A program made the translations under genes and the position numbers. The notes beneath the pieces are model-generated. The model searched no databases and was not told the DNA's origin. It saw nothing but the letters and a program-made list of their open reading frames with translations. Positions 40,843 through 50,202 of a DNA stretch of 64,000 nt are shown piece after piece (the first letter of the stretch is position 1; each line of letters opens with the position of its first letter). The stretch is from positions 1-64,000 of the forward strand of contig NZ_CALPDB010000001.1 of the NCBI RefSeq assembly GCF_943193155.1, in the 5' to 3' direction. This stretch comes from Veillonella intestinalis. Its GTDB lineage: Bacteria; Bacillota; Negativicutes; Veillonellales; Veillonellaceae.

Positions 40843-42087
40843 ATGTCAGAACAATTACTAGTAAAAAATGCAGCTCAAGTAGTAACCCCATTAGGGCATA
40901 CTGCTCTTAAAGGTACTGCTATGAAAGATGTTCGTATTTATGAAAATACGTCAGTACTTATTGAAGATGGACGTATCAAAGCGATTGGTAATGACCCAAG
41001 TTGGGAAGCAAGCGTACCAGCAGATAAGCAAATTGATGCTACTGGAAAAACAGTTTTACCAGGTTTTGTAGATTCTCATACTCATTTTGTATTTGGTGGA
41101 TATCGTGCTGATGAGTTCTTGTGGCGCATGGAAGGCATGACCTACATGGAAATCATGGAACGTGGTGGTGGCATTAATAATACAATGCAGGCTACTCGTA
41201 ATGCATCGGCTGAGGAATTAATTGATCATAGCTTAGATATTTTAAATAAAATGTTGGCCTTTGGTATTACTACGGTAGAAGGTAAAAGTGGTTATGGTAT
41301 GGACCATGATACTGAAATTCGCCAGTTGGAAGTAATGAAAGAGCTTGAAAATCGTCAACCTGTTGAAATTGTGCGTACCTTTATGGGGGCTCACTCTATT
41401 CCACCTGAATTTAAAGGGCGGAATCAAGAATTTTTGCAATTCTTAGTTGATGAGGTAATGCCAGAAGTAAAACAAAAAGATTTAGCACAATTCTGTGATA
41501 TTTTCTGTGAAAAAGGTGTATTCTCTATTGAAGAGAGTCGTCAGTTCTTGCAACAAGCTAAAAATATGGGGTTCGATTTGAAAATTCACGCCGATGAAAT
41601 TGTAACCTTAGGTGGTGCTGAATTAGGTGCTGAACTAGGATGTCATTCGGCGGATCACTTATTGCATGCTTCTGATGAAGGTGTCAAGGCGTTAGCGAAC
41701 AGTGATACAGTGGCAACTTTATTGCCGACAACCGCATTCTGTTTAAAAGAACAATTTGCACCAGCTCGTAAAATGATTGATGCAGGCTGTGCCGTAGCAT
41801 TAGCAACTGATTTTAATCCAGGCAGTGGTTTTACAAATTCTGTACCACTTATGATTGCTCTTGGAGTTATTTATATGGGGATGACAGCGGAAGAAGCGAT
41901 TACAGCACTTACCCTAAATGGGGCAGCTGCTGTAGGACGGGCGGATCAGATTGGTTCCATTGAAGAGGGAAAACAAGCTGACATTGTGATTCTTCAATAT
42001 CCTTCCTATAAATTCTTGCCATACCATACGGGTGTGAATATTGTGGAAACTGTTATTAAAAAAGGTAAAGTAGTACATCAAGCGTAG
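40843..42087 (+). CDS. hutI: Imidazolonepropionase
   Basis: A 414-residue amidohydrolase that opens the imidazolone ring to formiminoglutamate. AAGGAGAG fits ATG 40843; the upstream frame start at 40813 is inside the leader hairpin. Metal ligands are visible as DSHTHFVFGG, the downstream His in FMGAHSIPPEF and in LKIHADEI, and the late Asp in ALATDFNPG. Last gene of the histidine block, followed by a terminator. Confidence 0.95.
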   Translation: MSEQLLVKNAAQVVTPLGHTALKGTAMKDVRIYENTSVLIEDGRIKAIGNDPSWEASVPADKQIDATGKTVLPGFVDSHTHFVFGGYRADEFLWRMEGMTYMEIMERGGGINNTMQATRNASAEELIDHSLDILNKMLAFGITTVEGKSGYGMDHDTEIRQLEVMKELENRQPVEIVRTFMGAHSIPPEFKGRNQEFLQFLVDEVMPEVKQKDLAQFCDIFCEKGVFSIEESRQFLQQAKNMGFDLKIHADEIVTLGGAELGAELGCHSADHLLHASDEGVKALANSDTVATLLPTTAFCLKEQFAPARKMIDAGCAVALATDFNPGSGFTNSVPLMIALGVIYMGMTAEEAITALTLNGAAAVGRADQIGSIEEGKQADIVILQYPSYKFLPYHTGVNIVETVIKKGKVVHQA

Positions 42088-42120
42088 GTTTGATGAGTAA
42101 AATTGAATTTATGATTTTAT

Positions 42121-42157
42121 AGTGCCAAAGGCTTTATTGCTTTTGGCACTTTTTTTA
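42121..42157 (+). terminator. Terminator after hutI
   Basis: AGTGCCAAAGGC (42121-42132) and GCTTTTGGCACT (42139-42150), one G-U pair, TTTATT loop, T-run. It marks the boundary between the metabolic block and the pilus operon; the 200 bp after it hold no gene. Confidence 0.9.
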
Positions 42158-42359
42158 TATTTTTATTTAGTTTATTCACACTGTCAGTGCGAGTTCATAC
42201 CATTAGTGCGATTTGGCAGGAGTTAAAAATTTTTTCGAGAATTCTTCGTTAGCAGTGATTTTTAAAGGTGTATGTATGATATTTGAAATAGGTTGAGTTG
42301 TAAGTTGCTTTTATAGAGTTGATATTTTTGGTAGACGACAGGGAGGTGTTGTTATTTTT

Positions 42360-43469
42360 ATGTTTCAAGTAGAATTTGAGCTAGATGCCATTATTCATGA
42401 GGCAATGGTGGCAAAAGCTAGTGATATTCATTTTGATGCGATAAAAGAGGGGATTTTAATTCGTTTTCGTATTGATGGAGTATTGGAAGCGTATCGAACT
42501 ATAACTGGTCGTGAAGCGGAACAAGTTATAAATCGTATTAAAATTTTAAGTGGCCTAGATATTAGTGAAAAGCGTTTGCCTCAAGATGGTCGTTGGTGTT
42601 GGCATGATTCATCCATTGTAGATAAATCGAGAAGTCTTACTAGTGTAGATGTGGAGAAAGTGGGAGGTGCTACCAATAATTCTAAAATAGTATCTGCTAA
42701 GGAAGTGTTACTTAGGGTGTCTTCGTTGCCGGCAATTTATGGCGAAACGATTGTATGTCGTATTGTAGGGAATGAAAATTGTTATAAGAGTTTAGCTGAA
42801 TTAGGCATGTCAGCAGAGGTGCGAGAAGCTGTTGGAGAAATTTTACAACGGCCGTATGGTTTGTTTTTGATTTCGGGCCCTACTGGATCGGGTAAAACGA
42901 GTACTTTATATGCATTGCTCAGATTATTGGATACTAAGGCTGAGAATGTTATTTCCTTAGAAAATCCTGTAGAAGCAGATATTCCTGGGGCTATTCAAGT
43001 ACAGATTAATCCTAAAGCTGGGTTGACATTTCCTAGAGCTTTGCGGGCTGTATTGCGACAAGATCCGGATACGATTATGGTTGGTGAAATTCGTGATACA
43101 GAAACCGCAGAATTGGCTGTTCAAGCAGCGCTTACGGGGCATCGTGTACTGGCGACTATTCATACGAATACTGCTCTTGGTGTGAGGGAACGTTTGCTAG
43201 ATATGGGTATTGAAGATTATTTATTAAAGGCAACTTTATTAGGGGCTTTAGCTCAGCGGTTGGTACGCCGAGTTACTACCACGGGTACTCATGGACGTTT
43301 AGCTTTATATGAATTATGGTCGGTACCAGCTAATTTAAGTAGTTGGAATACAGACACTTTAGCAAGATATGTAAAACCAACATTACAAACATCAGCTAAG
43401 ACTGTTGTACAACAGGGCTTAACTACGCAACAAGCCATTCTTCAAAGTGGAATTTGTATAGACATATAG
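42360..43469 (+). CDS. pilB: Type IV pilus/ComGA-type assembly ATPase, short form
   Basis: A 369-residue GspE/PilB-family ATPase that powers pilus extension. Walker A GPTGSGKT is at 173-180, the Asp box near VISLENPVE, and Walker B GEIRDTETAELAVQAALTGH. It lacks the N-terminal GspE/PilB domain, and the C-terminal tetracysteine zinc segment is missing (RLVRRVTTTGTHGRLALYELW). The length is that of Bacillus ComGA. GGGAGG (42341-42346) lies 13 nt before ATG, a wide spacing. First gene of an operon running to 51163. Confidence 0.9.
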   Translation: MFQVEFELDAIIHEAMVAKASDIHFDAIKEGILIRFRIDGVLEAYRTITGREAEQVINRIKILSGLDISEKRLPQDGRWCWHDSSIVDKSRSLTSVDVEKVGGATNNSKIVSAKEVLLRVSSLPAIYGETIVCRIVGNENCYKSLAELGMSAEVREAVGEILQRPYGLFLISGPTGSGKTSTLYALLRLLDTKAENVISLENPVEADIPGAIQVQINPKAGLTFPRALRAVLRQDPDTIMVGEIRDTETAELAVQAALTGHRVLATIHTNTALGVRERLLDMGIEDYLLKATLLGALAQRLVRRVTTTGTHGRLALYELWSVPANLSSWNTDTLARYVKPTLQTSAKTVVQQGLTTQQAILQSGICIDI

Positions 43470-43582
43470 TTAGATACGAATTCTTTCAGTGTGAATAAGT
43501 TAAATATTGTGAGTAGTAGAAAATTATGAATACATAGAATGTTGTGAATAAGCAGAGCATACGGATAGTAAGGGATGAGCGG

Positions 43583-44629
43583 ATGAAGTTAGTTGAATTA
43601 TTAAATAAGGCTATAGCCATAGGGGCTACCGATATTCATTTGGAAACGGGAAAAGAGCCTTATTTTCGATTAGGTCGTGACCTACAAGTAGGTGAAAATA
43701 GTAGTGTTTCGAGTTGTGTATTTGATGAGATTCAGTTTGCTTGTGAACGGGGGGAGCTAAAGAATGAAGATGACTTAATGAGTGATAAGGGATTGACGAA
43801 ATCTAAATCAAAAGATAGTGCTTTTACCTTTCAAACAGTTCGTGTTCGCGTTCATTTATATAAGTCACAACAGACAATGTGTGGCACTTTGCGTATTTTA
43901 TATAATCAATCTTTAGCGTTACCTAAAGGCGAAGCAGGTAAATTATTGCATCATATAGTGAAATTACAAGAAGGGTTAGTTCTCATTACAGGGGCTACAG
44001 GCTCTGGCAAAAGCTATACATTAGCATCTTGCTTGGCGTGTATTAATGAGGAAGCTCATAAACATATTATTACATTAGAAGATCCTATTGAATTTACGTT
44101 TCACAATAAAGGAAGTTTAATCCATCAGCGACAGTTGGGGCAAGATATGGTTTCTATGGCAGAAGGTGTACGTGATGCACTTCGGGAAGATCCAGATGTG
44201 ATTATGATTGGGGAATTGCGGGATAGAGAAACATTGGAGGCGGCTTTACATGCAGCTGAAACAGGGCATTTAGTATTTGCTACCTTGCATACGCAGCGGG
44301 CTGTTATGGCTATTAATCGAATGATATCTGTATTTCCAGCGGAACAACAAGAAGAGGTGCGTGCTCAGTTATCGCAAGTCTTGCGTGCTGTATTGTGTCA
44401 ACGTTTAATTCGTATAGACAATCAATTTATTGTGGCGCGGGATATTTTATTGAATACGCCAGCAGTAGCCAATTTAATTAGGCAACGCAAGGAACCTCAA
44501 ATTGTTTCTATTCAAGAAACGCAGCCGCCGATGCAAACGATGGAAATGGCAGTGGCAGCGCTTGAAAAAGAGTGGGGTTCTCGTCCTGAATTTAAGGAGG
44601 TATTGGAACAGAGTTATGAAATGTTATAG
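43583..44629 (+). CDS. pilT: Pilus retraction ATPase
   Basis: About 348 residues. The open frame begins at a GTG (43544), but AAGGGA (43570-43575) fits ATG 43583, which also gives a PilT-like start (LLNKAIAIGATDIHLETGKEPYFRLG). Walker A GATGSGKS is at ~137-144, Walker B IMIGELRDRETLEAALHAAETGH, and the HIS box LVFATLHTQRA follows. The presence of PilT separates this operon from Bacillus comG and implies retractile pili. Its 3' end overlaps pilC by 14 bp. Confidence 0.92.
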   Translation: MKLVELLNKAIAIGATDIHLETGKEPYFRLGRDLQVGENSSVSSCVFDEIQFACERGELKNEDDLMSDKGLTKSKSKDSAFTFQTVRVRVHLYKSQQTMCGTLRILYNQSLALPKGEAGKLLHHIVKLQEGLVLITGATGSGKSYTLASCLACINEEAHKHIITLEDPIEFTFHNKGSLIHQRQLGQDMVSMAEGVRDALREDPDVIMIGELRDRETLEAALHAAETGHLVFATLHTQRAVMAINRMISVFPAEQQEEVRAQLSQVLRAVLCQRLIRIDNQFIVARDILLNTPAVANLIRQRKEPQIVSIQETQPPMQTMEMAVAALEKEWGSRPEFKEVLEQSYEML

Positions 44630-45800
44630 TTATCGCGCCTTCGATGCAAAGGGGGTGATACAAGAAGATACCATGTGGGCAGAAGTTAGCGAAGAAGTCG
44701 TGCAAAAGTTGCGACATAGAGGTTTTCAGATTTTATCATTGCATATTATTAAGGAAACAAAGTCAGGTAATAAAAAGTGGGCTTATAAGGATATTGTAGA
44801 GTTTTCTTATCGCATGTCACTTTTATTAGAGGCGGGGATTTCTATACGTCGTGTTATGCAATTTTTGAGTGATAAGCCGACAAAGCGAATTCCTTATAAG
44901 GCTATTAATGAAGCGGTTCAGCGGGGGCATGTATTATCCGAAGTATTGGGACAGTTAGGATTTCCTGCCATAGGTTGTGCTTTATTACAAGCTGGTGAAG
45001 CGGCAGGGACTTTAGGCAATAGCTTTGGACAGATTAAAGGGTATTATGAGAAACAAATGGTTTGGCAACGCCAAATTAGTAGTGCAGCAGCGTATCCTTT
45101 GTTTTTACTAGGCCTAATGTTGCTATTTATTGGCGTAGCTGTAGGTTTTATTTTACCGGCCTTTAAAAAAGTGTTTATGTCCATGCAAGTACCATTACCG
45201 TGGTTGACAAAATTACTATTTAGTTTTGGTGATTTTGTTACGCTTCATGCAGGGCTTTGTAGTGCATTGTTATTAAGTGTAGGGACTTTTATATGGTGGC
45301 TCTGGCAACAATCGAAGTTTCGTTTTAAAATATTGCGAAAGTTTTGGCAATGTGGCAGTGGTCACGAATGGTTTGATTGTTTTTATTTAGCTAGGCTTAC
45401 AAAGGTATGGGCTATTTTACTAGATAGTGGTTTGACGATTACAGAAATGCTCAACTTAACAGGTTCACTTTGGGGAAATCTGTATGCAGAACAATTACAG
45501 CATAGGGTATGTGAAGAAATTAGTCATGGCCGTACATTGGGGGAATCTTTGAAAGAAGTTAAGCTGGGTAATGAATTTTTATGGGAGTTAGTGATGATTG
45601 GGGAAGAAACAGGGGATATGGGCGACATGTTACATCATGGCGCTACGTATTATGAACAATTGACTAATCGCTATATGAATAAACTACAACAAATGTTAGA
45701 ACCTATCATGGTATCTCTTATGGGGATAGGGGTAGCTATTTTAGTAATTGCTGTTATGTTACCAATGTTTAATGCTGTGACAGCAATGCAAAATGTATAA
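44616..45800 (+). CDS. pilC: Pilus inner-membrane platform protein
   Basis: A 394-residue GspF/PilC/ComGB-type protein. Translation probably begins at ATG 44616, inside the pilT 3' end, because YSYRAFDAKGVIQEDTMWAE is the normal PilC/GspF N-terminus. Two T2SSF domains are visible: FSYRMSLLLEAGISIRRVMQFL and LARLTKVWAILLDSGLTITEML. Three membrane segments lie near 160-185, 215-240 and the C-terminus (IMVSLMGIGVAILVIAVMLPMF). Confidence 0.92.
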   Translation: MKCYSYRAFDAKGVIQEDTMWAEVSEEVVQKLRHRGFQILSLHIIKETKSGNKKWAYKDIVEFSYRMSLLLEAGISIRRVMQFLSDKPTKRIPYKAINEAVQRGHVLSEVLGQLGFPAIGCALLQAGEAAGTLGNSFGQIKGYYEKQMVWQRQISSAAAYPLFLLGLMLLFIGVAVGFILPAFKKVFMSMQVPLPWLTKLLFSFGDFVTLHAGLCSALLLSVGTFIWWLWQQSKFRFKILRKFWQCGSGHEWFDCFYLARLTKVWAILLDSGLTITEMLNLTGSLWGNLYAEQLQHRVCEEISHGRTLGESLKEVKLGNEFLWELVMIGEETGDMGDMLHHGATYYEQLTNRYMNKLQQMLEPIMVSLMGIGVAILVIAVMLPMFNAVTAMQNV

Positions 45801-45830
45801 AAATATTAGGTTAAGAAAGGATTGTTAGTT

Positions 45831-46262
45831 ATGGGAACAATATCTATGATGTCAATTACAGAACGTGTGAAACAATGGGTGATGGCGTATCGTAAAGCTA
45901 TACAAATGAAGCGCAAGAAACAAGGTGGTTTTACATTAGTTGAATTAATGGTAGTAGTTGCTATTATTGCAATTTTAGCAGCAGTTGCAATGCCACAATT
46001 TTTATCGGCTGGTGATAAGGCGCGAGATGCTAAAATCAAAGCTGATACACAAACGATTGCTAATGCAGCTCAGCTTTATATGGTAGATAAATCAACTAAT
46101 CAAGTACCATCAGTTGATGATTTATATAAAGCTGGTTATTTATCTGAAGCCGTTAAAACACCTAAAGGTGGTGAATATACAGTTACTTCTGAAAGCAATG
46201 GAGGCGGAGCTGGTAGCCATATTGTAGTAACAGCTTCGGACAGTGTTAGTGAAACTAATTAA
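45831..46262 (+). CDS. pilA: Major-type prepilin with long leader
   Basis: About 143 residues from ATG 45831 (AAAGG at 45816-45820). The class III prepilin site is KKQGG^FTLVELMVVVAIIAILAAVAMP, with Gly at -1, Phe at +1 and Glu at +5. The leader before the cut is ~34 residues and charged, much longer than the usual 6-10. A start at the internal ATG just before KRKKQGG would give a normal leader but has no ribosome binding site. The mature part is a short ComGC/PilA-like pilin ending in GGAGSHIVVTASD. Confidence 0.88.
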   Translation: MGTISMMSITERVKQWVMAYRKAIQMKRKKQGGFTLVELMVVVAIIAILAAVAMPQFLSAGDKARDAKIKADTQTIANAAQLYMVDKSTNQVPSVDDLYKAGYLSEAVKTPKGGEYTVTSESNGGGAGSHIVVTASDSVSETN

Positions 46263-46411
46263 AGAATATTATTAAATAATTAAAACATATAGATTTAGAA
46301 TATATGGTTATTTATATTCACTTATTAAATGTATAGGTTACATCTATTTATAAATATCTATAGGTTTTAAGCAGGCCTGTCATTGTATAAAAGGGACGTT
46401 GTGGTTAGTAT

Positions 46412-47038
46412 ATGTGGTTTCAAATTAGTATTGGCAGTATATGTGGCCTATTAGCAGGTATGGGTAGTTTCTATCTCTTAAGGGAATTTATTGTAGGACG
46501 AGAACGGCGTTCTGATAAGTTTTATCTACTTTGTGTATGTATAGGTTTACTAGTTGGATTAAGTGGTGCATATTTTATGAAATCTTTAAGTGAGTTATTT
46601 TTAACCATAATCTTCGGAGTTACTCTTTTTATAGGCGCTACCATCGACAAGCAGTATCTGATTCTTCCTGATGAAGGTGCTATTTTATTGTCTATAAGTG
46701 GGTTAGGTCGAATATGGCTAATAAATGGAGCTTGGAAGAGTGTAATAATTTCAGCAGCCTTAGTTTGGTTAGGTGGTTTCTTACTTCGAAAAGTATCAAA
46801 TGAAGGGTTAGGATTAGGTGATATAAAATGGTGCAGTACATTTGCTTTATGGTTATCACCAGTAGCTCTTTGGTATGCAATAGTATTGGCTTTTATTAGT
46901 GGTACCTGTTGGCTTCTTATGTATTGGCTATTAACTAGAAAAAAACTATATATACTACCCTTTGGTCCTTTTTTATGTATGGCTGCTTGGTGTTTGTATA
47001 TTTGGGAGCAGGGAGGTGGCCAGATATTGATTTACTAA
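46412..47038 (+). CDS. pilD: Prepilin peptidase (A24), minimal form
   Basis: A 208-residue polytopic membrane aspartyl protease that cuts prepilin leaders. Active-site Asp residues are in GATIDKQYLILPDEG and GLGLGDIKW. The N-terminal cytoplasmic methyltransferase region with two CxxC pairs, present in ~260-residue PilD/ComC, is absent, so mature pilins may not be N-methylated by this enzyme. No strong ribosome binding site is seen before ATG 46412. Confidence 0.88.
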   Translation: MWFQISIGSICGLLAGMGSFYLLREFIVGRERRSDKFYLLCVCIGLLVGLSGAYFMKSLSELFLTIIFGVTLFIGATIDKQYLILPDEGAILLSISGLGRIWLINGAWKSVIISAALVWLGGFLLRKVSNEGLGLGDIKWCSTFALWLSPVALWYAIVLAFISGTCWLLMYWLLTRKKLYILPFGPFLCMAAWCLYIWEQGGGQILIY

Positions 47039-47544
47039 CTAGAAGAAAAAAGATAGGCCATAAATATAGTGTATTTAAACAATCTCAACAAGGCTTTTTA
47101 TTAGTTGAAGTTTTAATTTATTTAACATTGCTCGGTTTACTACTTAGTATGGCTCATTTAGCTTTATCTCCTAACTTGAGTGAGACAAGGCGTTTTGATG
47201 AGGTGAGTCGACAGTTTTACTATACATTAAAACGAATGCAGTTTATATCTTTTAATGGCAGTACAGGGGCTATAATAAGTCCGGTAAATACAATGTATAT
47301 TAGGCCAGATGAATATAGTAGTAATTTATATGGCGAACTTTGGGGGACGCAGTATATACATTTACCGAATACTATGAAACTTGTTAATAATTCAAGATTA
47401 CAGCAAGCGGTATACCTAGGTAGTTATGATGGTCAAAATGACGTATTTAGTTATGAACTTTATGATTATCCATTGCACTTATATCGTAAATTTATTTTTT
47501 CACAGCAAACACCTCGTATTAGATGGGTGGAGGGGAGTTTTTGA
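46975..47544 (+). CDS. Minor pilin-like protein 1
   Basis: A prepilin-like protein in a frame overlapping the pilD 3' end. The cleavage site is QSQQG^FLLVEVLIYLTLLGLLLSMAHLAL, with Glu at +5. The ATG at 46975 gives a 40-residue leader; the best ribosome site GGGAGG (47010-47015) would instead fit a rare ATT start at 47026. The true start is uncertain. The soluble part (residues ~75-189) has no recognised motif; position in the operon suggests a minor pilin. Confidence 0.75.
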   Translation: MYGCLVFVYLGAGRWPDIDLLTRRKKIGHKYSVFKQSQQGFLLVEVLIYLTLLGLLLSMAHLALSPNLSETRRFDEVSRQFYYTLKRMQFISFNGSTGAIISPVNTMYIRPDEYSSNLYGELWGTQYIHLPNTMKLVNNSRLQQAVYLGSYDGQNDVFSYELYDYPLHLYRKFIFSQQTPRIRWVEGSF

Positions 47545-47546
47545 CT

Positions 47547-47984
47547 ATGACAGTGCGGTGTATTAGGGAATTATTTAGCAAATTGGATATGCGCAAAGCA
47601 GATTATAAAGAAGATCATAGAGAAGATTATAGAGCCGGTTATCTCTATGCCGAAGCCTTAGGCGGTACTGTAATTACAGTATTATTTATTTTAACGATTA
47701 CTGCATTGATGGGGTCTTTGATAATGCAATGGCGTAAAGCTAATATACAACAACAATTGATTCAAGTAGCTATAACAGCTATGGAAGAGGGAAAATATAA
47801 TTATCAACATACAGGCACATTAGGGCATATACCAAAGGTAGAAGTTCCTTATAGATTGGAACGTACAGTTCATAGTACGACAGCGCATGATATGGAGGTT
47901 AAAGAATTAGAGGTTATAGGATATTATGAACAACAGGAATTGGTTCATTTCAAAACATATATCTGGGAAGGGATTTCTGATTAG
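47547..47984 (+). CDS. Minor pilin-like protein 2
   Basis: About 145 residues. GGAGGGGAG (47529-47536) serves ATG 47547, or a TTG at 47541. The site REDYRAG^YLYAEALGGTVITVLFILTITAL keeps Gly -1 and Glu +5 with Tyr at +1. The ~31-residue leader is rich in Asp, Lys and Arg. It begins right after the previous gene's stop and overlaps the next by 59 bp. Confidence 0.72.
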   Translation: MTVRCIRELFSKLDMRKADYKEDHREDYRAGYLYAEALGGTVITVLFILTITALMGSLIMQWRKANIQQQLIQVAITAMEEGKYNYQHTGTLGHIPKVEVPYRLERTVHSTTAHDMEVKELEVIGYYEQQELVHFKTYIWEGISD

Positions 47985-48546
47985 AATAAATCGTCATGCA
48001 CGATATTATGGGAACCGTGCTAGCGGTTTTTTATTAGCTGAGTTACTTATAAGTTCTACTATTATTTGTATGGCTTTATTAGCGTTACTAAGTCTTATGG
48101 GAACATCAGTAAAATGGTGGCAACAATGGCAAATTAGTAATGAAGTATATTTAGATGCAACAACAACTCGTTTGACAATTGCTAATTATACGAAGCAAAG
48201 TCCAAAACAAATGACGGTAAGTCGTATGGGCAATTATGTATTGCAAGATGGTTTTAGACAATATGGCATTGTTGGTGGCGAAGCCAGCCGTATTTTGAGT
48301 GATGGTCAGGCACAAGCTATTTCATCATCTTCCTTAAGCCCACAATGGGGTGAGCTGATTGTGGCACCCATAAAAGGAATGCCCCCTTTTTCTCAACTTA
48401 TGAAAAAAGGACCTATTCGAATGAGTTGGCGAACTCGTGTAGATGGGCGTGCTAATGCTATTAGAGGTAGTGATTATGAGAAAATTACTGATGTTGTCAT
48501 ATATCCTAATATATTTTACTTTGGCTTTTCAAAGGAGAACTTTTAA
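47926..48546 (+). CDS. Minor pilin-like protein 3
   Basis: A 206-residue prepilin-like protein. ATG 47926 has a weak AGGA site and lies inside the previous gene; no better start exists downstream before the cleavage site. GNRASG^FLLAELLISSTIICMALLALLSLM shows Gly -1, Phe +1, Glu +5 after a ~34-residue leader. The globular part contains repeated Trp/Gln segments but no family I recognise. Probably a PilW/ComGF-like minor pilin. Confidence 0.72.
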   Translation: MNNRNWFISKHISGKGFLIRINRHARYYGNRASGFLLAELLISSTIICMALLALLSLMGTSVKWWQQWQISNEVYLDATTTRLTIANYTKQSPKQMTVSRMGNYVLQDGFRQYGIVGGEASRILSDGQAQAISSSSLSPQWGELIVAPIKGMPPFSQLMKKGPIRMSWRTRVDGRANAIRGSDYEKITDVVIYPNIFYFGFSKENF

Positions 48547-48596
48547 GATTATATTTTGGTGAATGTGTAGTTTAGAAACGGGATGGACGTAGCCTT

Positions 48597-49091
48597 ATGA
48601 AATACTTAGGCTGTGATTTACATGTGAATGAACGTGGATTTTTTACATATATAGCTTTAATTTTAGGGACTATTTTATTATTATTTTGGAGCGCTATTAG
48701 TACGACTATGCATACAGTAGTGAGTATGACTCATGATGAAATAGGCTTAACTACTATGAATTATTATGCGGAAGGTATCATTGGTTGTTTGTTGCGGACT
48801 TATAGTGAGCAAGGAATAACTATGCCTACGGGGCGTGAAGTAATATATGAGCAGTCTGAACAAAGTGTTGTTATTTATATTTTGACACCACCTAGTCCCC
48901 TTAACCAAAAAGGGGATTTTAGAGTCGCATATCGTAATAAATTGACGGGACAACAAGTGAGATACTATGTAGTATTTAGAGAAGAAAATAAATCCTTAGA
49001 AGATAGAGGGGGCGCTTCACATAAGGAGAATATGTATGGTGTAGGGGATAAGAAAACGTTGATTGTGGAGCGAGTTTCACGGATTCAATAA
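48597..49091 (+). CDS. Minor pilin-like protein 4, without Glu at +5
   Basis: A 164-residue protein. NERG^FFTYIALILGTILLLFWSAI has Gly -1 and Phe +1 but Ile at +5. Loss of Glu5 is typical of the tip pseudopilin GspK/PilX, which sits first on the fibre. Its leader is only ~14 residues, unlike those of its neighbours. It lies 50 bp after minor pilin 3. Confidence 0.72.
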   Translation: MKYLGCDLHVNERGFFTYIALILGTILLLFWSAISTTMHTVVSMTHDEIGLTTMNYYAEGIIGCLLRTYSEQGITMPTGREVIYEQSEQSVVIYILTPPSPLNQKGDFRVAYRNKLTGQQVRYYVVFREENKSLEDRGGASHKENMYGVGDKKTLIVERVSRIQ

Positions 49092-49116
49092 GTGTAGAAG
49101 GGATACAGAAAATAAT

Positions 49117-50112
49117 ATGAAATCAGAATTTATTGGCATCGTTATAGGTATTACGCAAATGGTTGCCATTAAGATGGAGAAGACAAAAACTGGTGCGGTG
49201 ATTAATGATAGTATTGTTGTAGAACGACAAGGTAGTTTGTTTGAAGATTGTAAACGGTTAATTAAGACCTACTCTTTGGAGGGCGTAGCAATGGGGATTG
49301 TAGCATTGGACGAACGACAAGATAAGATCATGATTTTGCCTCGATTACCACGAATTGAAGTCGCTGAAATGTTGCGTTGGACAGTACCTGAATTTGTTAC
49401 TTGGCCAGAAGATTCTTATTATTATGATTTTGTTTTAGAGGATATGCCCTCAGAGGCTGTGGATGCAGCAGAACAGCAATTACTCTACGTAGTAGCACTT
49501 AAAAAGCAACATATTACAGATTTAGCTACAGGCGCATTAAAAGGTGGTGGTAATTTGAAGATTATTGATGCGGCGCCAGCTCCATTAACTCGTCGTTTTG
49601 TAGAAAAGAACGGCGCTGTTATAGGCATTGTAAGTGAAAATACAATTGAATTTACTGGTTGGTACAATGGTCTTTGTATGAGTACCTATTCAGTCTCCCT
49701 TGATATGCAGGCTATAACCTCTGCTTTAGATGAAATAGAAGTAGATTTCTATAGCTATGGTATACAGGGAATTGCAGGCGTTCAAATCTATGAAGATGAT
49801 TATAAACCGATGAAAATTGAAACGACTGTGGATTACCCTGAACTGAACAGGGGTATGACAAATTCGTCCAAACTAGAGTTAGGTGAGATAAATCCGATGG
49901 AAAAAGAGATGGCAGCAAGGGAGGAAACAGTTGAACCTTTGCAGTGGGAGCTTATATATGAAAAATATGGACGTTTGACGCCGATTCCTTTTGAAGAGGA
50001 CCTTATGTTAAATACAGTAGCTAGTAAACAGACTAGAGCTATTGCAAAACCAGTATTATGGGATATGGCCTTAGGTCTTGCTTATCGAGGTGTTATAGGG
50101 GCAAAAAGGTAG
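49117..50112 (+). CDS. pilM: PilM-like pilus assembly protein
   Basis: A 331-residue soluble protein. ATG 49117 is preferred over the frame start at 49063, which lies in the upstream gene. The order PilM-PilN-PilO after the pilins, and the start FIGIVIGITQMVAIKMEK followed by MLRWTVPEFVTWPEDSYYYDF, fit a divergent actin-like PilM/GspL cytoplasmic domain. The ATP motifs are poorly conserved. It should bind the N-terminus of the PilN-like protein at the inner membrane. Confidence 0.72.
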   Translation: MKSEFIGIVIGITQMVAIKMEKTKTGAVINDSIVVERQGSLFEDCKRLIKTYSLEGVAMGIVALDERQDKIMILPRLPRIEVAEMLRWTVPEFVTWPEDSYYYDFVLEDMPSEAVDAAEQQLLYVVALKKQHITDLATGALKGGGNLKIIDAAPAPLTRRFVEKNGAVIGIVSENTIEFTGWYNGLCMSTYSVSLDMQAITSALDEIEVDFYSYGIQGIAGVQIYEDDYKPMKIETTVDYPELNRGMTNSSKLELGEINPMEKEMAAREETVEPLQWELIYEKYGRLTPIPFEEDLMLNTVASKQTRAIAKPVLWDMALGLAYRGVIGAKR

Positions 50113-50202
50113 CTTTTTTATTATGGGAAGTGATAATAGCTATATATAAAGGCATGATTCTGGAAGATCGTTAAGGGCATTAGAAAGGTAGTTAAGCATT
50201 GT

